A stretch of 64,000 nt of DNA, taken from contig CM037586.1 in assembly GCA_021018995.1 (NCBI GenBank), positions 154,988,060 through 155,052,059 of the forward strand, in the 5' to 3' direction. The notes below the pieces were generated by a model, which had not been told where the DNA came from, made no database searches, and saw only the letters and a program-made list of their open reading frames with translations. Below are positions 33,714 through 46,382 of this stretch, piece by piece. The DNA comes from Chloranthus sessilifolius. Lineage: Eukaryota; Streptophyta; Magnoliopsida; Chloranthales; Chloranthaceae. Every line of letters starts with the position of its first letter. The stretch's first letter is position 1. A program made the position numbers and the translations under genes.

Positions 33714-35300
33714 TATAACGACCCTGATGATTTTTATTATCGTTAAATCTTTGACTTTTGATGAGAAGCTGAGATTATGGAGAAATACCTCGAGCTCATT
33801 ATCTCATTTACGTAAGTTTTTAGGACGAAAATATTATAAGGGGGAGAGAATATAACAACCCAGATTTTTAACTTTACTTAATGGTATTAGATGATGTACC
33901 ACTCAGTGTATGGTGCTAACGCTCCACACCGAAATCCACTCACTTTAGAAATAGTCTGATTTTTTATTTCAATATTAGACTCATTGCGAAGTACTCACCG
34001 ATACGATTCCAACGATATATAATTTGTCGATTTTTGACAAGAATATAAAAAGTTACGCCCGTTTGAAGAGTGAAGCAGGTTAAAGGGCATAATTGTAATT
34101 TCGGGAGAGAATCACCATTTTGTTTTGGTGCTTACACAAAGCGCTGGAACAAAACATCTTCTCAAGTTATTCAAGTCACGTGAAAAAATTACTATTTTAT
34201 TAAATCTTATACGGAAAGTCTTAATTAGAGTTAACCTAGAAAGGTAATTAGATATATATTCACTTTTTCTCTCAGTTGTCTCTTTCTATTCTCTCTTCTC
34301 TATAAAAGCTCGGCAATGCCATCTTTTACAACTTTTCATGGGATCTCCATTGATTTTTCTATCTTATCAAATAATCTTCCACCATCAAAGTTTCTCATTG
34401 CTATAACCGATTTATCGTAAGAAATGAATTCTCACGAAAAGACTCGGACATATTGTCTCTCGAATTCGATCTCCATCAACCCAAATCATCGTAAGATTCA
34501 AATCATGCTTCAACAGGTAGGTGCCTCTAAATCCATCTTAAATTATTCAGTTATTTCTTTAAAAAAAAATTCTAATTTTTTCCTAAATTTTGATAAATTT
34601 CAGGTCTTAAAAACATAAAAATTCGGCCCAAAATCGATACGATCGTTTTAATCAGATTTTCGTAAAATTCGACCAAACTCTGCAACAGACATAACTTCGG
34701 TATTTTGGCCATAACTTTTTACTTCGAATTCGGATTGATGTGATTCATATAGCATTCGAAAGAAAACAACGAGACCTACAACTTTATCTGAAATAGCAAT
34801 TTCACGAATTTAATATTTTTAAGGTCAAAATTGAGCTGCAAGTCAGGATACATTTTAGATGATCCAAGGTTGTACGGATTTGACATTATTTTTTTTAACT
34901 TTTGAGCTACTTTATGCTCAACTTGTCTCCAGACTTATAAATTACTGAAATTATATAAAATATATTAAATAATTTTTATCGAACAATAATTTATAAGTTT
35001 AAGAGGTCAAATATTAACGTTTTTTAACACTTATCATTCTATTGTCTCTTTTAAGCCTTCTACAACCCTTGAATGGACATGTGTGCCCCTTCAAAATCTG
35101 CAATACGTCCGATTGCTATACCAATCGACCATTAGTTTCTATGGATACAATTAATCCCAATAAAATATATTTTTAACTCAATCATAAAATAAATATAGTT
35201 AAATATTTTTTATTCTCTATTTTACTTCAATGTTTCATGTGTTATGTTCTATATTAATTTTCTTCAAAAATATAAAATGCTTAGGGTTTATATTATCGTG
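33714..35300 (+). mobile_element. Second Ty3-gypsy 3'-end/LTR remnant
   Basis: Bases 33714-33855 match the left 140 bp of the gypsy derivative at 22853: GACCCTGAT, TTGACTTTTGATGAGAA, AGGACGAAAATATTATAAGG and a purine tract, followed by an LTR start ATAACAACCC (TG mutated to TA). The LTR body then diverges from the first element. Its right end cannot be placed; a GTGACA at about 35302 is a candidate. No TSD was confirmed. Confidence 0.6.
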
Positions 35301-35302
35301 AC

Positions 35303-35529
35303 AAAGATGGTATCAAAGCCTTGGACAGCTCTTCTATAAGGTGGGGAAATTGTAATAGTCACACATCGGATAGAAAAAAGTCCTGATCCTGGGCTATATA
35401 TGATTGCGGACACTACATGTCATGATGCATTTTGAGTGGGGACTTAAGCCCATGCCAAATATAAAATCGGGGAGGGGACTTAAGCCCAGAATCAGATAAT
35501 ATTGTGGCATGTGAGTCTGGGTCTTCACA
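35303..35529 (+). mobile_element. TRIM remnant: PBS, spacer and complete 3' LTR
   Basis: ATGGTATCAAAGCC (35308-35321) is a tRNA-iMet primer site. It is followed by a short spacer with GGCTCTTCTATAAGG-like sequence and a purine tract AAGGTGGGG. A 179-bp LTR runs from TGTAATAGTC (35351) to GTCTTCACA (35529). The same organisation is present in reverse at 41968-42338. The 5' LTR here is lost. Confidence 0.7.
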
Positions 35530-35955
35530 CTCAATGAGGTATAAAATTTGTACAATGTCATGCGTAATACTAACCCACATTCTTTCTCATATCTTGCCCC
35601 TCATGAAAGAAGAGCGAAATATACATATAGTGTTTTTTAACAAAATATTCTGTACACGAATTTTAATTACGAAAAAAAAAGTTAATTTTTAAATCACTAA
35701 AACACCTCACAATATGGGTCTACATAACCTGTATTGTGAACATAAATTCAGCTTCGATTGGCCGGCCCTGAAGCATGAATTATAATTTTGACTCAATCCC
35801 ACTAAAATAGTCCTCATGCTTCCTCCTTGAGTTGTGTTGCAATGTTTTAGTCATATAGAAATAAGTCATATTTCTTTAATATTAAAAAAAAACATAAGTA
35901 GGTACGCTTTTGACCTGTGCACCCCATTGAAGTAGGTACGCTTTTGGGAAAATGC

Positions 35956-35956
<1 letters not shown>

Positions 35957-35989
<33 letters not shown>
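35957..35989. repeat. TA microsatellite
   Basis: TA run. On either side the phrase AGTAGGTACGCTTTTG is repeated (35897, 35932, and again at 36190). Confidence 0.85.
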
Positions 35990-35992
<3 letters not shown>

Positions 35993-36488
35993 TATAATCT
36001 TAAGATTGCTAGAGAGAGATTGACCTGTGCACCCCATTGATGCCCTGATAGGATAGCAAGTACCAACATCTCTTGGAACTGTAGAGTTGCTAATGGGTAA
36101 GCAACCTAGGCCCACTCGAACTGCTCAAGTCAACCTCCAAGATGCTCAAAGGGTCAATCATCTAAAAGCCACATATGAGCACACAAATAAGTAGGTACGC
36201 TTTTGACCTCTCATTTGGTGCTTACAAAATTGTTCCACATTTTCCAAGGTGCGCTTAGGAAGATTAATACGAGCACAGCTGTTGGTGATCAGGTCGGTGC
36301 CTAATACATACAAGGATACAACTAACAATAGCGTGTAATCAAAGTTAAAACAATTTGATCAAAGAATGATTTGTATTAAAACCAACTCATGTAGGACCAT
36401 GGTTACTAAAATCGGTGGTTTTTCCAATACAGGGAAAAAAAAGTTTGAAATGCTCTGTCATAAAACGTTTGACATGTTAAAAAAAAAA

Positions 36489-36772
36489 ATTGGGCACTTT
36501 AAAAAACAATGCCTCAAAAACAAACTTTTTAACAAAAAAAGACCTGACTTCAAATGTTTTAGAAAAATAGCACTTTCACGGATTTTGGAATTTCAGAAAA
36601 CCATGAAAACACTATTTTTTCTAAAACGTTTGTAAAAAAAATAGTGCTTGCACAATTTTTTGAAGTTCTAAAATCCACGAAAGTATCGTTTTTCTAAAAC
36701 GTTCGAAGTCGGGCCTCTTTTGCTAAAAAGTTTGTTTTTAAGGCATGTTTCTCTCATTATCCCAAAAAATAT
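36489..36772. repeat. Large foldback (inverted repeat with ~115-bp arms)
   Basis: The left arm (TGGGCACTTT..., AACAAACTTTTTA, CACGGATTTTGGAA) and right arm (TTCTAAAATCCACGAAAG, TAAAAAGTTTGTTTTTAAGG, ATTATCCCA) are reverse complements with scattered mismatches and a short centre near 36620. It has the form of a MITE or an inverted duplication. Transcribed, it would form a long hairpin. Confidence 0.75.
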
Positions 36773-37897
36773 CTAAGTATTTTGAAAAATCCACAATTTT
36801 TGTGTTTTAAATGCATTTTTATGATCTTTCTCAGAATTTTTCTTATATTTGTAAGAAAATATTTATTGTATAGTATTTTTAAATACTTTCATTACTTTTT
36901 TCCCAAAAATATTATTTATTTATTTTTTTAGAATTTGATAGAATCTGAAGGAGTGAATTTACAAATCCATCATTTTTCCTGGATGCAACTTATACATCGG
37001 AATAATAATTTTCCATTTTTTGCTATATTACAAGTTTAAAGTGTGAGGGCTCCCCTTTGAATTTCAATTTGTCAAGCGAGCCCTCAGTAAAATGACATTC
37101 GACGTCCCCTAAGGGCACGTTTGTTTCGTTGTAATATAGACCCTGTAAAATAGAGAATGTATATAATTTTTTGATGACTGGATTACATGCATTATTCACT
37201 TTGCATATAATATTTTGGTGTAAAATGATTGTTTTTTTGGGTGTAACATTTCCTTGTAAAATTTACTTTTTGATTTTTTTTAACATTACACCCAAAAGAA
37301 CAACTTATGTAATATATTTAAAATCATGTGCAAAATAGACATTTCTCATTCATTGTTGCTAGTATCTGACTTCATTCGGCATGATCGGTAGTGGTGTAGC
37401 CATGACTTTCCTGATGGTGGCTCTCATGAAAATAGATTCAACCCAACTGATCAGTCCTAAAAGAACCTTGATGATGGATATTAGATAACGTGGCTCTACC
37501 ACTGATGATGGACATGCCCAATGTGTCATAGAATTATGGCGATAAAATAAATTTTTGTAAATTAATAAATAATTTATGAGTAAAGGGGTTGGGCTAGGCT
37601 TGAGCTTGAAAAGTTTATTGCTATCCGAGATTGGAACAAGTTTAAATATGTGGGCCGGGCTTGGGTTTAAACAAGCCAGCCGATTGGCACCCCTACTAAG
37701 CAATCTTAATACCACCATTCTAGGTACCTGAGCCATACCATCTAATAAAACTCACATAGCGTGCAAGGTCTTGCACTGCACGTATCAATCTCACACCATA
37801 CAATTATTAAAAGTTGATTGTCATTGCTTTTACAGCCTTCAATATCCGTGTAATTGTCTGAGAAAGATAGATTCGTACACAGATCTCGGTGCTCGAG

Positions 37898-38115
37898 GCT
37901 GTGCATCAAATACAAATTCTTCTTCTATATATGATCATCATCGGACACCCAAAACCCCTCTTCTACCTTCTTTCGCTCTCTTGGTTACCCAAGAAAATGA
38001 AGTTGTATGCGATTTTCAGCTTGGTCGGGGGGGACGCGTGCGAGAACGGCTGCATCAAATACAAACTCTTCTTCTATATGTGATCATCCTCAGACACCCA
38101 AAACCCCTCTTCTAC
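37898..38115. repeat. 148-bp offset direct repeat
   Basis: GCATCAAATACAAATTC at 37903 recurs as GCATCAAATACAAACTC at 38051, each followed by the same phrase ending ACCCAAAACCCCTCTTC. The frames across it are products of the duplication. Confidence 0.75.
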
Positions 38116-38788
38116 CTCGGAAATAGCTGAAAAATCTGTAAAATTTCATTAAATTTAGAAAATCAAATGCTAAAAATTCAGAAAAAAGAAAATTTCTAAC
38201 AATATCTTAATAAAAAAATTATAAAAATTTGTAAAAAAAATGAAAAAAAGGAATCAATGAGAAAACAGTGAGAAAATTCGTGAATTATTTATAAATTAAT
38301 TATTTTTTTCATTTTTTAAAGAATTGGTGAAATATTCGCAACTTATAAAAAAATGAGTGAATAGTTGCCAAGTATTCTACTTCGTAGGCGTACATCTGAT
38401 CTCTGTCTACGTTCACCAGTGATTATTTTTGTTAACTTTGTTCAGCCCTTTTTAATGGCTAAAATTTTAAAATAGGAAAAAATAAATGCAGCTGAGAACC
38501 TTCCTATTTTTTCCCATAGGCAGTTGACCCAGGAACAAATGCAGATCGCATTAGAGCCAGAGGGGGGAAACACTTCAGAAAATGCTCTGGATCTAGAGCA
38601 TCGTCTCTCTTGCCTGGTTTTGTTTCTCTGGTCATCTCCTCCGCATGATTTCAGCGAGGCGGCGTCTGCTGACACCGTTTTCCTTCTCAGAAAAATCCGC
38701 CGGTTGAACTGCTTGTAATAAAGAGAGTCGTTGCTAGCCAAACGAATATTGCTGGTAATAAATTACAGGCAAAGTGTATAGTGCTATT

Positions 38789-39062
38789 CATAGTAACAAA
38801 ATCGAGGTTCGGGAATAGTTCGGTGAGGTTAAAATTCAGAAAAAACAGGTAAAATCGGGAAGTTTGGGGAAATTTTCGGAGGAAAAATCAGTCAAAAAAA
38901 ATATTTAAAAAAAAAAATATTTAAAATATTTAAATATATATATATATATTGAAAAAATTAATTTTTTTGAAAAATTCAAGAATTATTCGCGACGTTCGGG
39001 GGACCTTAAATTCGCGAATTATAAGCGAATTTTTCAAATATTCGACAATTTTTGTGACTATG
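38789..39062. mobile_element. CATAGT MITE
   Basis: Inverted ends are CATAGTAACAAAA and TTTTGTGACTATG. Flanking octamers GTGCTATT (38781-38788) and GTACTATT (39063-39070) match at 7 of 8. The body is rich in GAATTATTCGCGA-like AT-rich inverted phrases. Same end sequence as the copies near 45 and 48 kb. Confidence 0.75.
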
Positions 39063-39392
39063 GTACTATTACCTGTACAGATTGTGATGAACTGAACGAC
39101 CAGACTCGTAATAAATCCAACCGTTGCAAAGAAAATCCACCCCATTACGCGTGATTTTAGGGGAATACAGCCAAACGAACATGCCCTAAGTAGCGTACTA
39201 CCTGATAAATTCCTGTAATACCTACGGATTTATGCATACTAAGAATCCATAAGAAAACGTCATATTAGTAAATCATTGAACTCTATTTTCTATGTTTTTA
39301 TCCAAACACAACCTTATAGAAACCCAAAGTAGGAGAAATTTTTCATGGAGAATACAAAAAACGATTGTGTGTGTGTATATATATAGGACAAT

Positions 39393-39573
39393 GTTTTTTT
39401 TCCTTTCTTGATATGAGTGGGTGTTCGGGCTAGCTTGCACACACCTCGACTAATCCCATGGGACCCTGGAGCTAACGACCGGATGATACTTCAGTGACTC
39501 TGAAGGAACTCAAACTGGTAACTATTGGGGGGCAAACCTAAGGCTTGACGAACTGAGCTACCCCTTCGGGTTC
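39393..39573 (-). mobile_element. tRNA-derived SINE (minus strand) with TSDs
   Basis: This is a reverse-strand relative of the SINE at 31828-32000: its tRNA head (GAGCTACCCC on the plus strand) lies at the right and the poly-T (39394-39401) at the left. Direct repeats ATATAGGACAAT at 39381-39392 and 39574-39585 are perfect 12-bp TSDs. The target is the edge of an inverted-repeat element at about 39578-39740. Confidence 0.85.
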
Positions 39574-39577
39574 ATAT

Positions 39578-39735
39578 AGGACAATATTATACAGTGGACA
39601 ATTTTTTATAGTCAATATTATAGACAGCTTATGTGGTGCGATGTGATTGGCTACACATGTAGTGGGGCCCAAACACTACAGCTAGTTATGACGTGCCACA
39701 TAAGCTGTCGGGACTATTATCTATAAAAAACTGTC

Positions 39736-39740
<5 letters not shown>
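39578..39740. mobile_element. MITE-like inverted repeat (GGACAAT family)
   Basis: Left-arm phrases ACAATTTTTTATAGTC and AGACAGCTTATGTGG are mirrored at the right as CCACATAAGCTGTC and TATAAAAAACTGTC. The interior GATGTGATTGGCTAC resembles the MITE pair at 57 kb. A TA microsatellite (39739-39780) abuts its right end. Confidence 0.6.
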
Positions 39741-39781
<41 letters not shown>

Positions 39782-40056
39782 CTTTGACCTAGTGTTTGAG
39801 ATGGTTATTATAGTTTGACAGTTTGACTTACCTACCACGATCAAATCTTTGTCCAGACACGTCCTGACCTCTTTCAGTAAACATATATATGATAACTCTG
39901 TTAGAACGAAGGGAGACAAGACCATCTCAAACACTAGGTCGAAGATTTGACCACAGTCAAACTAATCAATAGTTAATTGTCCAAAAAGTTTACAATCCAA
40001 TGGAAGTGAAAACCAAGGTCTCTATGGGATTGTGGCAATATTGAGCTTTGCTTTTT

Positions 40057-40248
40057 TTGATCGGTAATGGATGCAATTTTATTAAAAACAAAACTACATC
40101 AAGAGCAGCAGAGTGAGAAGCTCAGCAAAGAGTAAAAAACCAAAAGAAAAGACTAAAAGAACCAACAAAGAAACAAAAAAAGTCAAGGCTATCAAGCAGA
40201 TCAGGCCACCTGCTCCAAACCCTAAGAAAACTTCCTCACAGCAAAAAC
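40057..40248 (-). mobile_element. 5'-truncated LINE tail with 17-bp TSD
   Basis: The direct repeat ATTGAGCTTTGCTTTTT occurs at 40040-40056 and 40249-40265. Between them, read on the minus strand, is a 192-bp LINE 3' end with the phrase TAATAAAATTGC near its terminus. It is too short to code; the frame over it is chance. Confidence 0.78.
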
Positions 40249-40269
40249 ATTGAGCTTTGCTTTTTACAC

Positions 40270-41960
40270 ACTTTTTCATGATCTGATGTTAGCAGTGCTC
40301 TCTATTCAATCTTCCTCCAACTTTGAGAGATGCATGGATTTTTTTGAGTACCACATTAGAAAAAGTTCGAAGTGAGCTTCACTGATTTGCTTGCTCATAA
40401 CTAACTATGCACCTCCAGAAGCACCAACCATTTGGAAAACTGAGATTGACCCGTGCACTCGTAAGTGCTCAGATCGGATCCCTAATATCGATCTTTCGAT
40501 ATATTGGTTCAAGTTCGGTATTTTGTCTTCCTGCCGCTGGAAACATGCCACATGTCCTAATATCTGACTCTTCCCATAAAATTGCAGTCTTTTACTTCCA
40601 GCAACAATTATTATTATTATTTTTTTTTTTCACCTCAATTAAGAATGGGTACCTGTAAACGCGCCAATCACATTTCTGTGGGCGCCAATAACGAAAATTC
40701 ATTGGTTGCATCTAATCGGTTGGTAGAAATCGTCTTGCACTCCAATATTTTATCGACATGTCTTGAGACCATGAACGTACCATCAAAAAACCATTTTGTG
40801 ATTCTACATGTCACAGATCCCCAAAAAGTGAGTCTATAGTTACGTTTGAGCATGATGTGAGTCATGATTTTTGGACCACTTTGTGGGGATTTGTGTCATG
40901 TGGAATCAAAAAATGGACTGTGTGATGGCATTCCCATGGTCTCAATATTCATCATGTGAAAGGTTGGGGTGAAAACAATCTCCACCGTCATATTTAATGC
41001 AGTCAATGGGTTTCCGATGTTGGCACCCACAGAAATGTGGGGGGCTCATTTAGAGATACTCACAAAGAAATAAAGAGTAATTTTAAGAAGGGAACCTCTA
41101 CTAGAGTCCATGCAATCCCTGAAAGCCCCCACGCCTGGAAGCCCCCACGCGTGCAGCAACTTCAAAATCATTAATTGCTTGGGATCATATGATGGAAATC
41201 ACTTTTCAATCCAATCTTCCACAAAATAGATCTTGAGATCATATTGCGCAGATAGGCTCAAACATGATTTTAGAGCCTTTTTGGGGGATCCATGAGATGT
41301 GGAATAAAACCCGGATGGTACGATAGGTGCGATTTGATTTCAAGAATCATTTTGTGAAAGATCTAGGTGAAAAATTATCTCTATCATTTAATCTAAAGCA
41401 ATCAATGATTTTGAAGTGGTTGCACATGTGAGCGCTTTCAGAGATTACGTAGGCACTAATAGAGGTACCCTTTTAAGAATTTGGCTAACTTCTCGTTTCT
41501 AGTTGCACACCCATAGTCTCTCCTTGTTTCAATTTCCTTTGCAGAGGTTTGTTGCTCCGAGGAAACCAAGAAATTGTGAAGTAAAAGATGTAGAATGGAA
41601 AGCGGAATGAACAATGGGATAATAAAGAAGAATGAGGTGGTGATGCCCTCGAGCGTAGCATTGAAATCAGGGGTTCAAAACTTCAAATCCCAGGCTTACC
41701 TATCTGAAAAAACCAAGAAAGATGGGTTTTCTTCTTCTTTCGTGTTAAACCAACGTCTGCTATTCGTGAAAGCTCTAGAGCCATAATATCAAACGATAAC
41801 AGCAGCATTTGGCGTCTTCGAAGAGATCGATTCAAGAGGGAGAGAAACAGTGAAACCTAATTCGATCAGCAGCCTCGACGCTACTAGACGTAAAAACCCC
41901 ACCCTTCACCAAGTTTAAATTTCAAAACCTTCTCGACTCTAATCTCGGTAAGCATCATAT
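40270..41960. other. Gene-free repeat-rich spacer
   Basis: Includes dispersed AGATCTTGAGATCAT-type repeat sequence around 40940-41420, also found near 29220, 54150, 56110 and 58090, and a SINE-like fragment at about 41630-41720. No host gene recognised. Confidence 0.45.
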
Positions 41961-41967
41961 ATAGCCC

Positions 41968-42338
41968 ATATGTCACAATATTGTCCGATTTTGGGCTTAA
42001 GTCCCCACCCCGATTTTAGTTTTGGTATGGGGTTAAGTCCGCACCCAAAACGCGTTATAACATATAGCATTCGCAATCACATATAGCTCATGGTCAAGAC
42101 TTTTCCCTATCTGATGTGGGACAATTACAACCCCCCACCTTATAGAAGAGCCGTCCTCGGCTCTGGTACCATTCTGTGAAGACCCGGACCCACATGTCAC
42201 AATATTATACAGTTCTGGGCTTAAGTCCCTGCCCCAATTTTGTTTCTGGCATGGGCTTAAGTCCCTATCCAAAACGCGTCATGACATGTAGCGTCCGCAA
42301 TCGCATATAGCCCAGAGTCAAGACTTTTCCCTAACTGC
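41968..42338 (-). mobile_element. TRIM retrotransposon on the minus strand
   Basis: Two LTR copies (42175-42338 and 41968-42129, both truncated at an outer end) flank a 45-bp interior. On the minus strand the interior has primer site TGGTACCAGAGCC (one step from tRNA-iMet type) and purine tract AAGGTGGGGGG. The LTRs share GGGACTTAAGCCC, GGGCTTAAGTCCC and ATATTGTGACAT phrases. It belongs to the same family as 35303-35529, in opposite orientation. Confidence 0.75.
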
Positions 42339-43986
42339 TTATCACTTAAATTGAACTCAACCACGACCACCCCATTGAAATTGCTGTTTTTTTTTCTCCT
42401 TTTTGATAACCCTAGGGGGCACGTGTGTGTGCCCCCAAGTTGGCACATGCTGGATAAACTCGCCATACAAATCCCTAGGTTAGTGATATATCTTCATTAA
42501 TTAAACTCCAAAGCTAAGTTTTGTCAGCTCTCTTTTATATACTAATATTTTATGTTTAGTGTCTTTTAGTGATTACAGATAAAAATATAAAATTACATCA
42601 ATTTTATAAAATGGATGAATAGAAAAACTCAAGATCTTTCCAATGAGCCAAGTATCATCCAATTTGGAGTGGATCAAAAGTTATGCTCAGTCAAAGTTGG
42701 AATTGCTGTGGAGTTGACCAAACTCGTTTGAATGAATCTGGAATTCGTTCGAATTAGATTTAATGCTATCAAACGAGAGTAAAAAGCTGATAGTCGTTTG
42801 AACGTCTGCTTCAAGCGAAGAGCTGCCGAATGTTTTGAAGAAGGACCTTTCAGTCGATTGAACGTTCAATCTAGAATGCTTCAAGTGATCACAGAAATCC
42901 ATCAATCGACCCAGCGACCTAGTTTGAACGAGATTGGATTCTAGCCTTCAATTTTTAGCTGCTACCTTTTAATTTTTGAAGCTTTCCTTTTCCAAATCGA
43001 ATTCTCATTCGAGGAAACTTCTAACTCAAAGTTGTAACTGATTATTGAAGATTATAAATAAGTCCCTAAGCTTCCAAACTTGGTGTGTTGTTAAAGAAAA
43101 AGAAGAATTCGTGTTAGAGAGAGAAGCTGTAAGAGAGAAACTGTGGCTTTGTTAATGTTTTCTTCTCTCTGAGTAACTAATTTCTTAGCAAGTTAGGACA
43201 AGATGAAGCCGGAGTGATGTAGTTTTAAGCTTTAATTTGTAATTTGGGTTTTTAGTGCATAATTGTTTGATTGTGGTAAATCATGTTTTAATACTTTAAT
43301 TTAATTTCTTTCTTCTTAATTCATCTTGTACAAGATTGGCCCTGAGGCAAGGCTCATCAGGTGGCCGCACCTCCGAAATTTTCGGGGCCCTTATTGTTGA
43401 AAGTCTTTATAGGGGCTATTGGATAATATAATTTTCAATGTACAAATATTGTAAATCAAGTCAATAGGTTAGTTAGTTATGCTACATGTATTCTTTTACT
43501 TTTTTACCCAATAGGTTATAGGCTCAACTCTTCTCAGGCCCCATATTTGCATTTTTTTATGGGTCAAATCGGGCCTCTGCCTGGTCTGTGCTGGCCATGG
43601 ATCAGTCATTTGACTCACTAGGCCAGGCCGGCCTTATGTATTGACCCAGTGGATTCTTTGACCCTATTTTAATCAGTCTCTATTTGTTTGACCAGATCCT
43701 TTATGTATATACAAATTTTCCTTATTAAATGACCCAACTTAAAACTCTCATGCTCGTTATAGCTCAAATTTTCATAAATAACCTATCAATTTGAATCTAC
43801 TTGACGAGAGCTATCCAATGAATTTATTTATGAAACCTTTTGAAACCTTTAAAGTGTTAGAAAGCAAGAAAGATTCAATGGCAGTTAAAACGTTAAAATA
43901 TACCATAATGTTATTAGTTGGCATTTTTAAATTATAAACAGTAGAATGGAATATACAAATATTTGTAATCTAGGAGCAATCATTTA

Positions 43987-44900
43987 CGCTTGATTGAGAT
44001 AACTTATATGTGATAGTTATGCAATAAGGTATATTCTAGTACTCCCCTTCAAGTTGGAATGTGAATCATCACTGTCGCATCCGGCTCATCTTAGAGTCTG
44101 TCGGAGCCGGTGGCTAGATCAAGTCTGTCATGATCTCTCTCAACGACGAATAGAGATCTTGAAAAAATAAAGAGTGAAATAAAATGTGGGAAAAGACGAC
44201 ATCCATACATATAGAATATAGAAGGCTAGAGAAGATATACGAAAAAACATCCACATAGAGTATAGAAGGGCAAGAGAAAATGTGAGAAAAGACATCCACG
44301 TAAAAGATAGAATGCCAGAGAAAATGTGGGAAAAGACATCCACGTAGAATATAGAATATAGAAGGCTAGGAAAGATATAGGAAAAGACATCCACATAGAG
44401 TATATAATGCTATTAAAATCAAAGTAAAAAATACATTCACATGAATAAGAAGTTATCTTTTACTAAATGTAAAAGAGATGAAGGAAAAATAAAATGATAA
44501 TTACATGACTCAATTTCATGTAGAAGAGATGAAAGAAAAGTGAAAAGTTTATGCGTCAATAAACTTTAAGAAAATATGATAGCGGAAGCAATGTCACAAT
44601 CATAGCTCTGATACCATGTTAAAATTATAAAATAGAGAAGAAAATAAGAAGAAGATGAACGAGAGAGAAAGAAGAAGACAAATGGCTGATTACATTGTTT
44701 ACTGTTTGTTACTTTATTCTGATACGAAAAGTGTATGTTTACGATTTGTTACTTTATTATGAAAACGTGTATAAATAAGATTATAAATACAAATAAATAT
44801 GATTACAAATACAACCGCTCACGATTACAATTGATTTAGATAACTACATTTAGTTGAGATAACTGATGTGTGGTAGTTATCAAATAATGTATATTCTAAC
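43987..44900 (-). mobile_element. Copia-type LTR element remnant, minus strand
   Basis: On the minus strand ATGGTATCAGAGCT (44600-44618 region) is a primer-binding site immediately downstream of an LTR that begins near 44896 (TTAGAATATACATTATTTG). A truncated matching LTR start follows a purine tract CTTGAAGGGGAG near 44035 (TAGAATATACCTTATTGC). Only about 560 bp remain between, mostly a minisatellite, so all coding domains are lost. Confidence 0.6.
44185..44405. repeat. About 45-bp minisatellite (GAAAAGACATCCAC)
   Basis: Five degenerate copies containing GAAAAGACATCCAC and TAGAATATAGAAGG at 44-53-bp intervals lie within the copia remnant. The minus-strand hydrophobic frames here are repeat artefacts. 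Confidence 0.75.
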
Positions 44901-45795
44901 GATCATGGTGACAAATTTCAATTTCAGCAATATATCAGTATTTCGGGAAAAATCCAAAAAGTTTGGAGAAAATTTTGGGCGTTCAAAAATTATTATATAT
45001 ATATTATATTTAATATTTATAAAAAAAATTATTTATTATGCAAAAACGACTAAAATTAAAAGAAAATTAAATTTGACAAAATTTCACTGAAATTAATGAA
45101 ATTTGGCGATTTCAGAGAATTATCAAAAATTCGTTGAAAGTTACATCCAACTTATGTTTCGGTAAATTTCAGCGAAATGTAATTTAGAAAATATTGGAGA
45201 AATTTGTCACTATGGGAGAATTGGGTATTATTTTATTTGTTTTAAAAAAAAATTGTGGCAATTTTTATTTCTAGATTAATATGAAGGAGGGCTCCAGTTT
45301 AGGAACTCGCCTTGGGCCCCCAAAATCTCAAGGCCGGCTTGATCTTGTAGAGGATAAATTAATTTATTTTCAATATGCTTATCCATTCTTGTACTTGTAG
45401 TCTACTTTAGGTAAGGCAAACAATAATTTTCATGTGCTTTGTTTAAACTATTTGAATGGGTTATGAGCAATGATTTATGTTGAGTTCCTTCTCAAAATTG
45501 TTAAGGCTTGTAGCCTCATAATTAGCTATATCATATGGTGATTGATTATAAATTGAAGAGGACTATTATATAACTTTGGTGGATTTAAATTCCTAATTGC
45601 ACTTTATTATCGTGTTTTCTCTAAACATTACCAAACTGTTTTCTATTTATGATTTTTATTTCCTCTTTTAAAACTTCTTTTATAAATTAGAATTAAGTTA
45701 GGTTTCTAGAATGATTTCAGATTTATTATAGATTTTCTAAGGGTTCGACAATCCTTCTATTTGCCATTAGCTACAAACACTCGTGCACTTGCAAG

Positions 45796-46136
45796 CATAG
45801 TGACAAATTTCTCCAAAATTCTCTAAAATTTCTTCGAAAGTTATCGAAACAAGGGTCGGGCAAAACTTCCGACGAAATTTCAATGATTTCTCCGAAATCA
45901 TTGAAATTTCATTAATTTTGGCAAAATTAACGAAATTTCACCAAAATTAATAAATTTTTTCTAATTTTTATTATTTTTTAAATAATAAATAAAATTTTTA
46001 TGAAGTTCAAATATAATTTATATTTAATATTTTTTATACTCCCCGAAAATTTTCCGAAACTTTTCAAATTTTGTTCGAAATTTATCCGAAATGGTCCCCT
46101 ACCTAAATATTGCCCAAAATGAAATTTGTCACTATG
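45796..46136. mobile_element. CATAGT MITE with perfect TSD
   Basis: The termini CATAGTGACAAATTT and AAATTTGTCACTATG are exact inverted repeats. TSDs CTTGCAAG (45788-45795 and 46137-46144) are perfect. The body is AT-rich with AAATTTC and GAAATTT runs. A duplicate copy is at 48685-49025. Confidence 0.85.
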
Positions 46137-46382
46137 CTTGCAAGAACGACATAAAATAATCACAACAGGTGGCCTTAAGGATATCAGTCCTGAGTGAAAT
46201 TGCTATTATCATCAGAAATCAACTATCCCAGTCCGAAATCTTCAAATTCTCCTTCCAAGTCCTTATAACCAACACATCATTCTTCGAAATATTTGCAATG
46301 GTGCTCACTCGATTTCTCAAACAAACCCTAAAGGTGTTTCTACGAGCACATCTGAGTGAAAAGCACTAGGGATAGCAAAGAG

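Larger units (their letters stand above)
43331..45341. mobile_element. Non-autonomous hAT-like element with nested insertions
   Basis: The left end CAAGATTGGCCCTGAGGC and right end CAAGGCCGGCTTG are inverted at their core. Perfect 8-bp TSDs ATCTTGTA flank it (43323-43330 and 45342-45349). Interior blocks match the hAT element at 28306-30170. It carries a copia remnant (about 43987-44900) and a CATAGT-type MITE (44904-45214). Its right half was later copied to 47774-48230. Confidence 0.75.
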
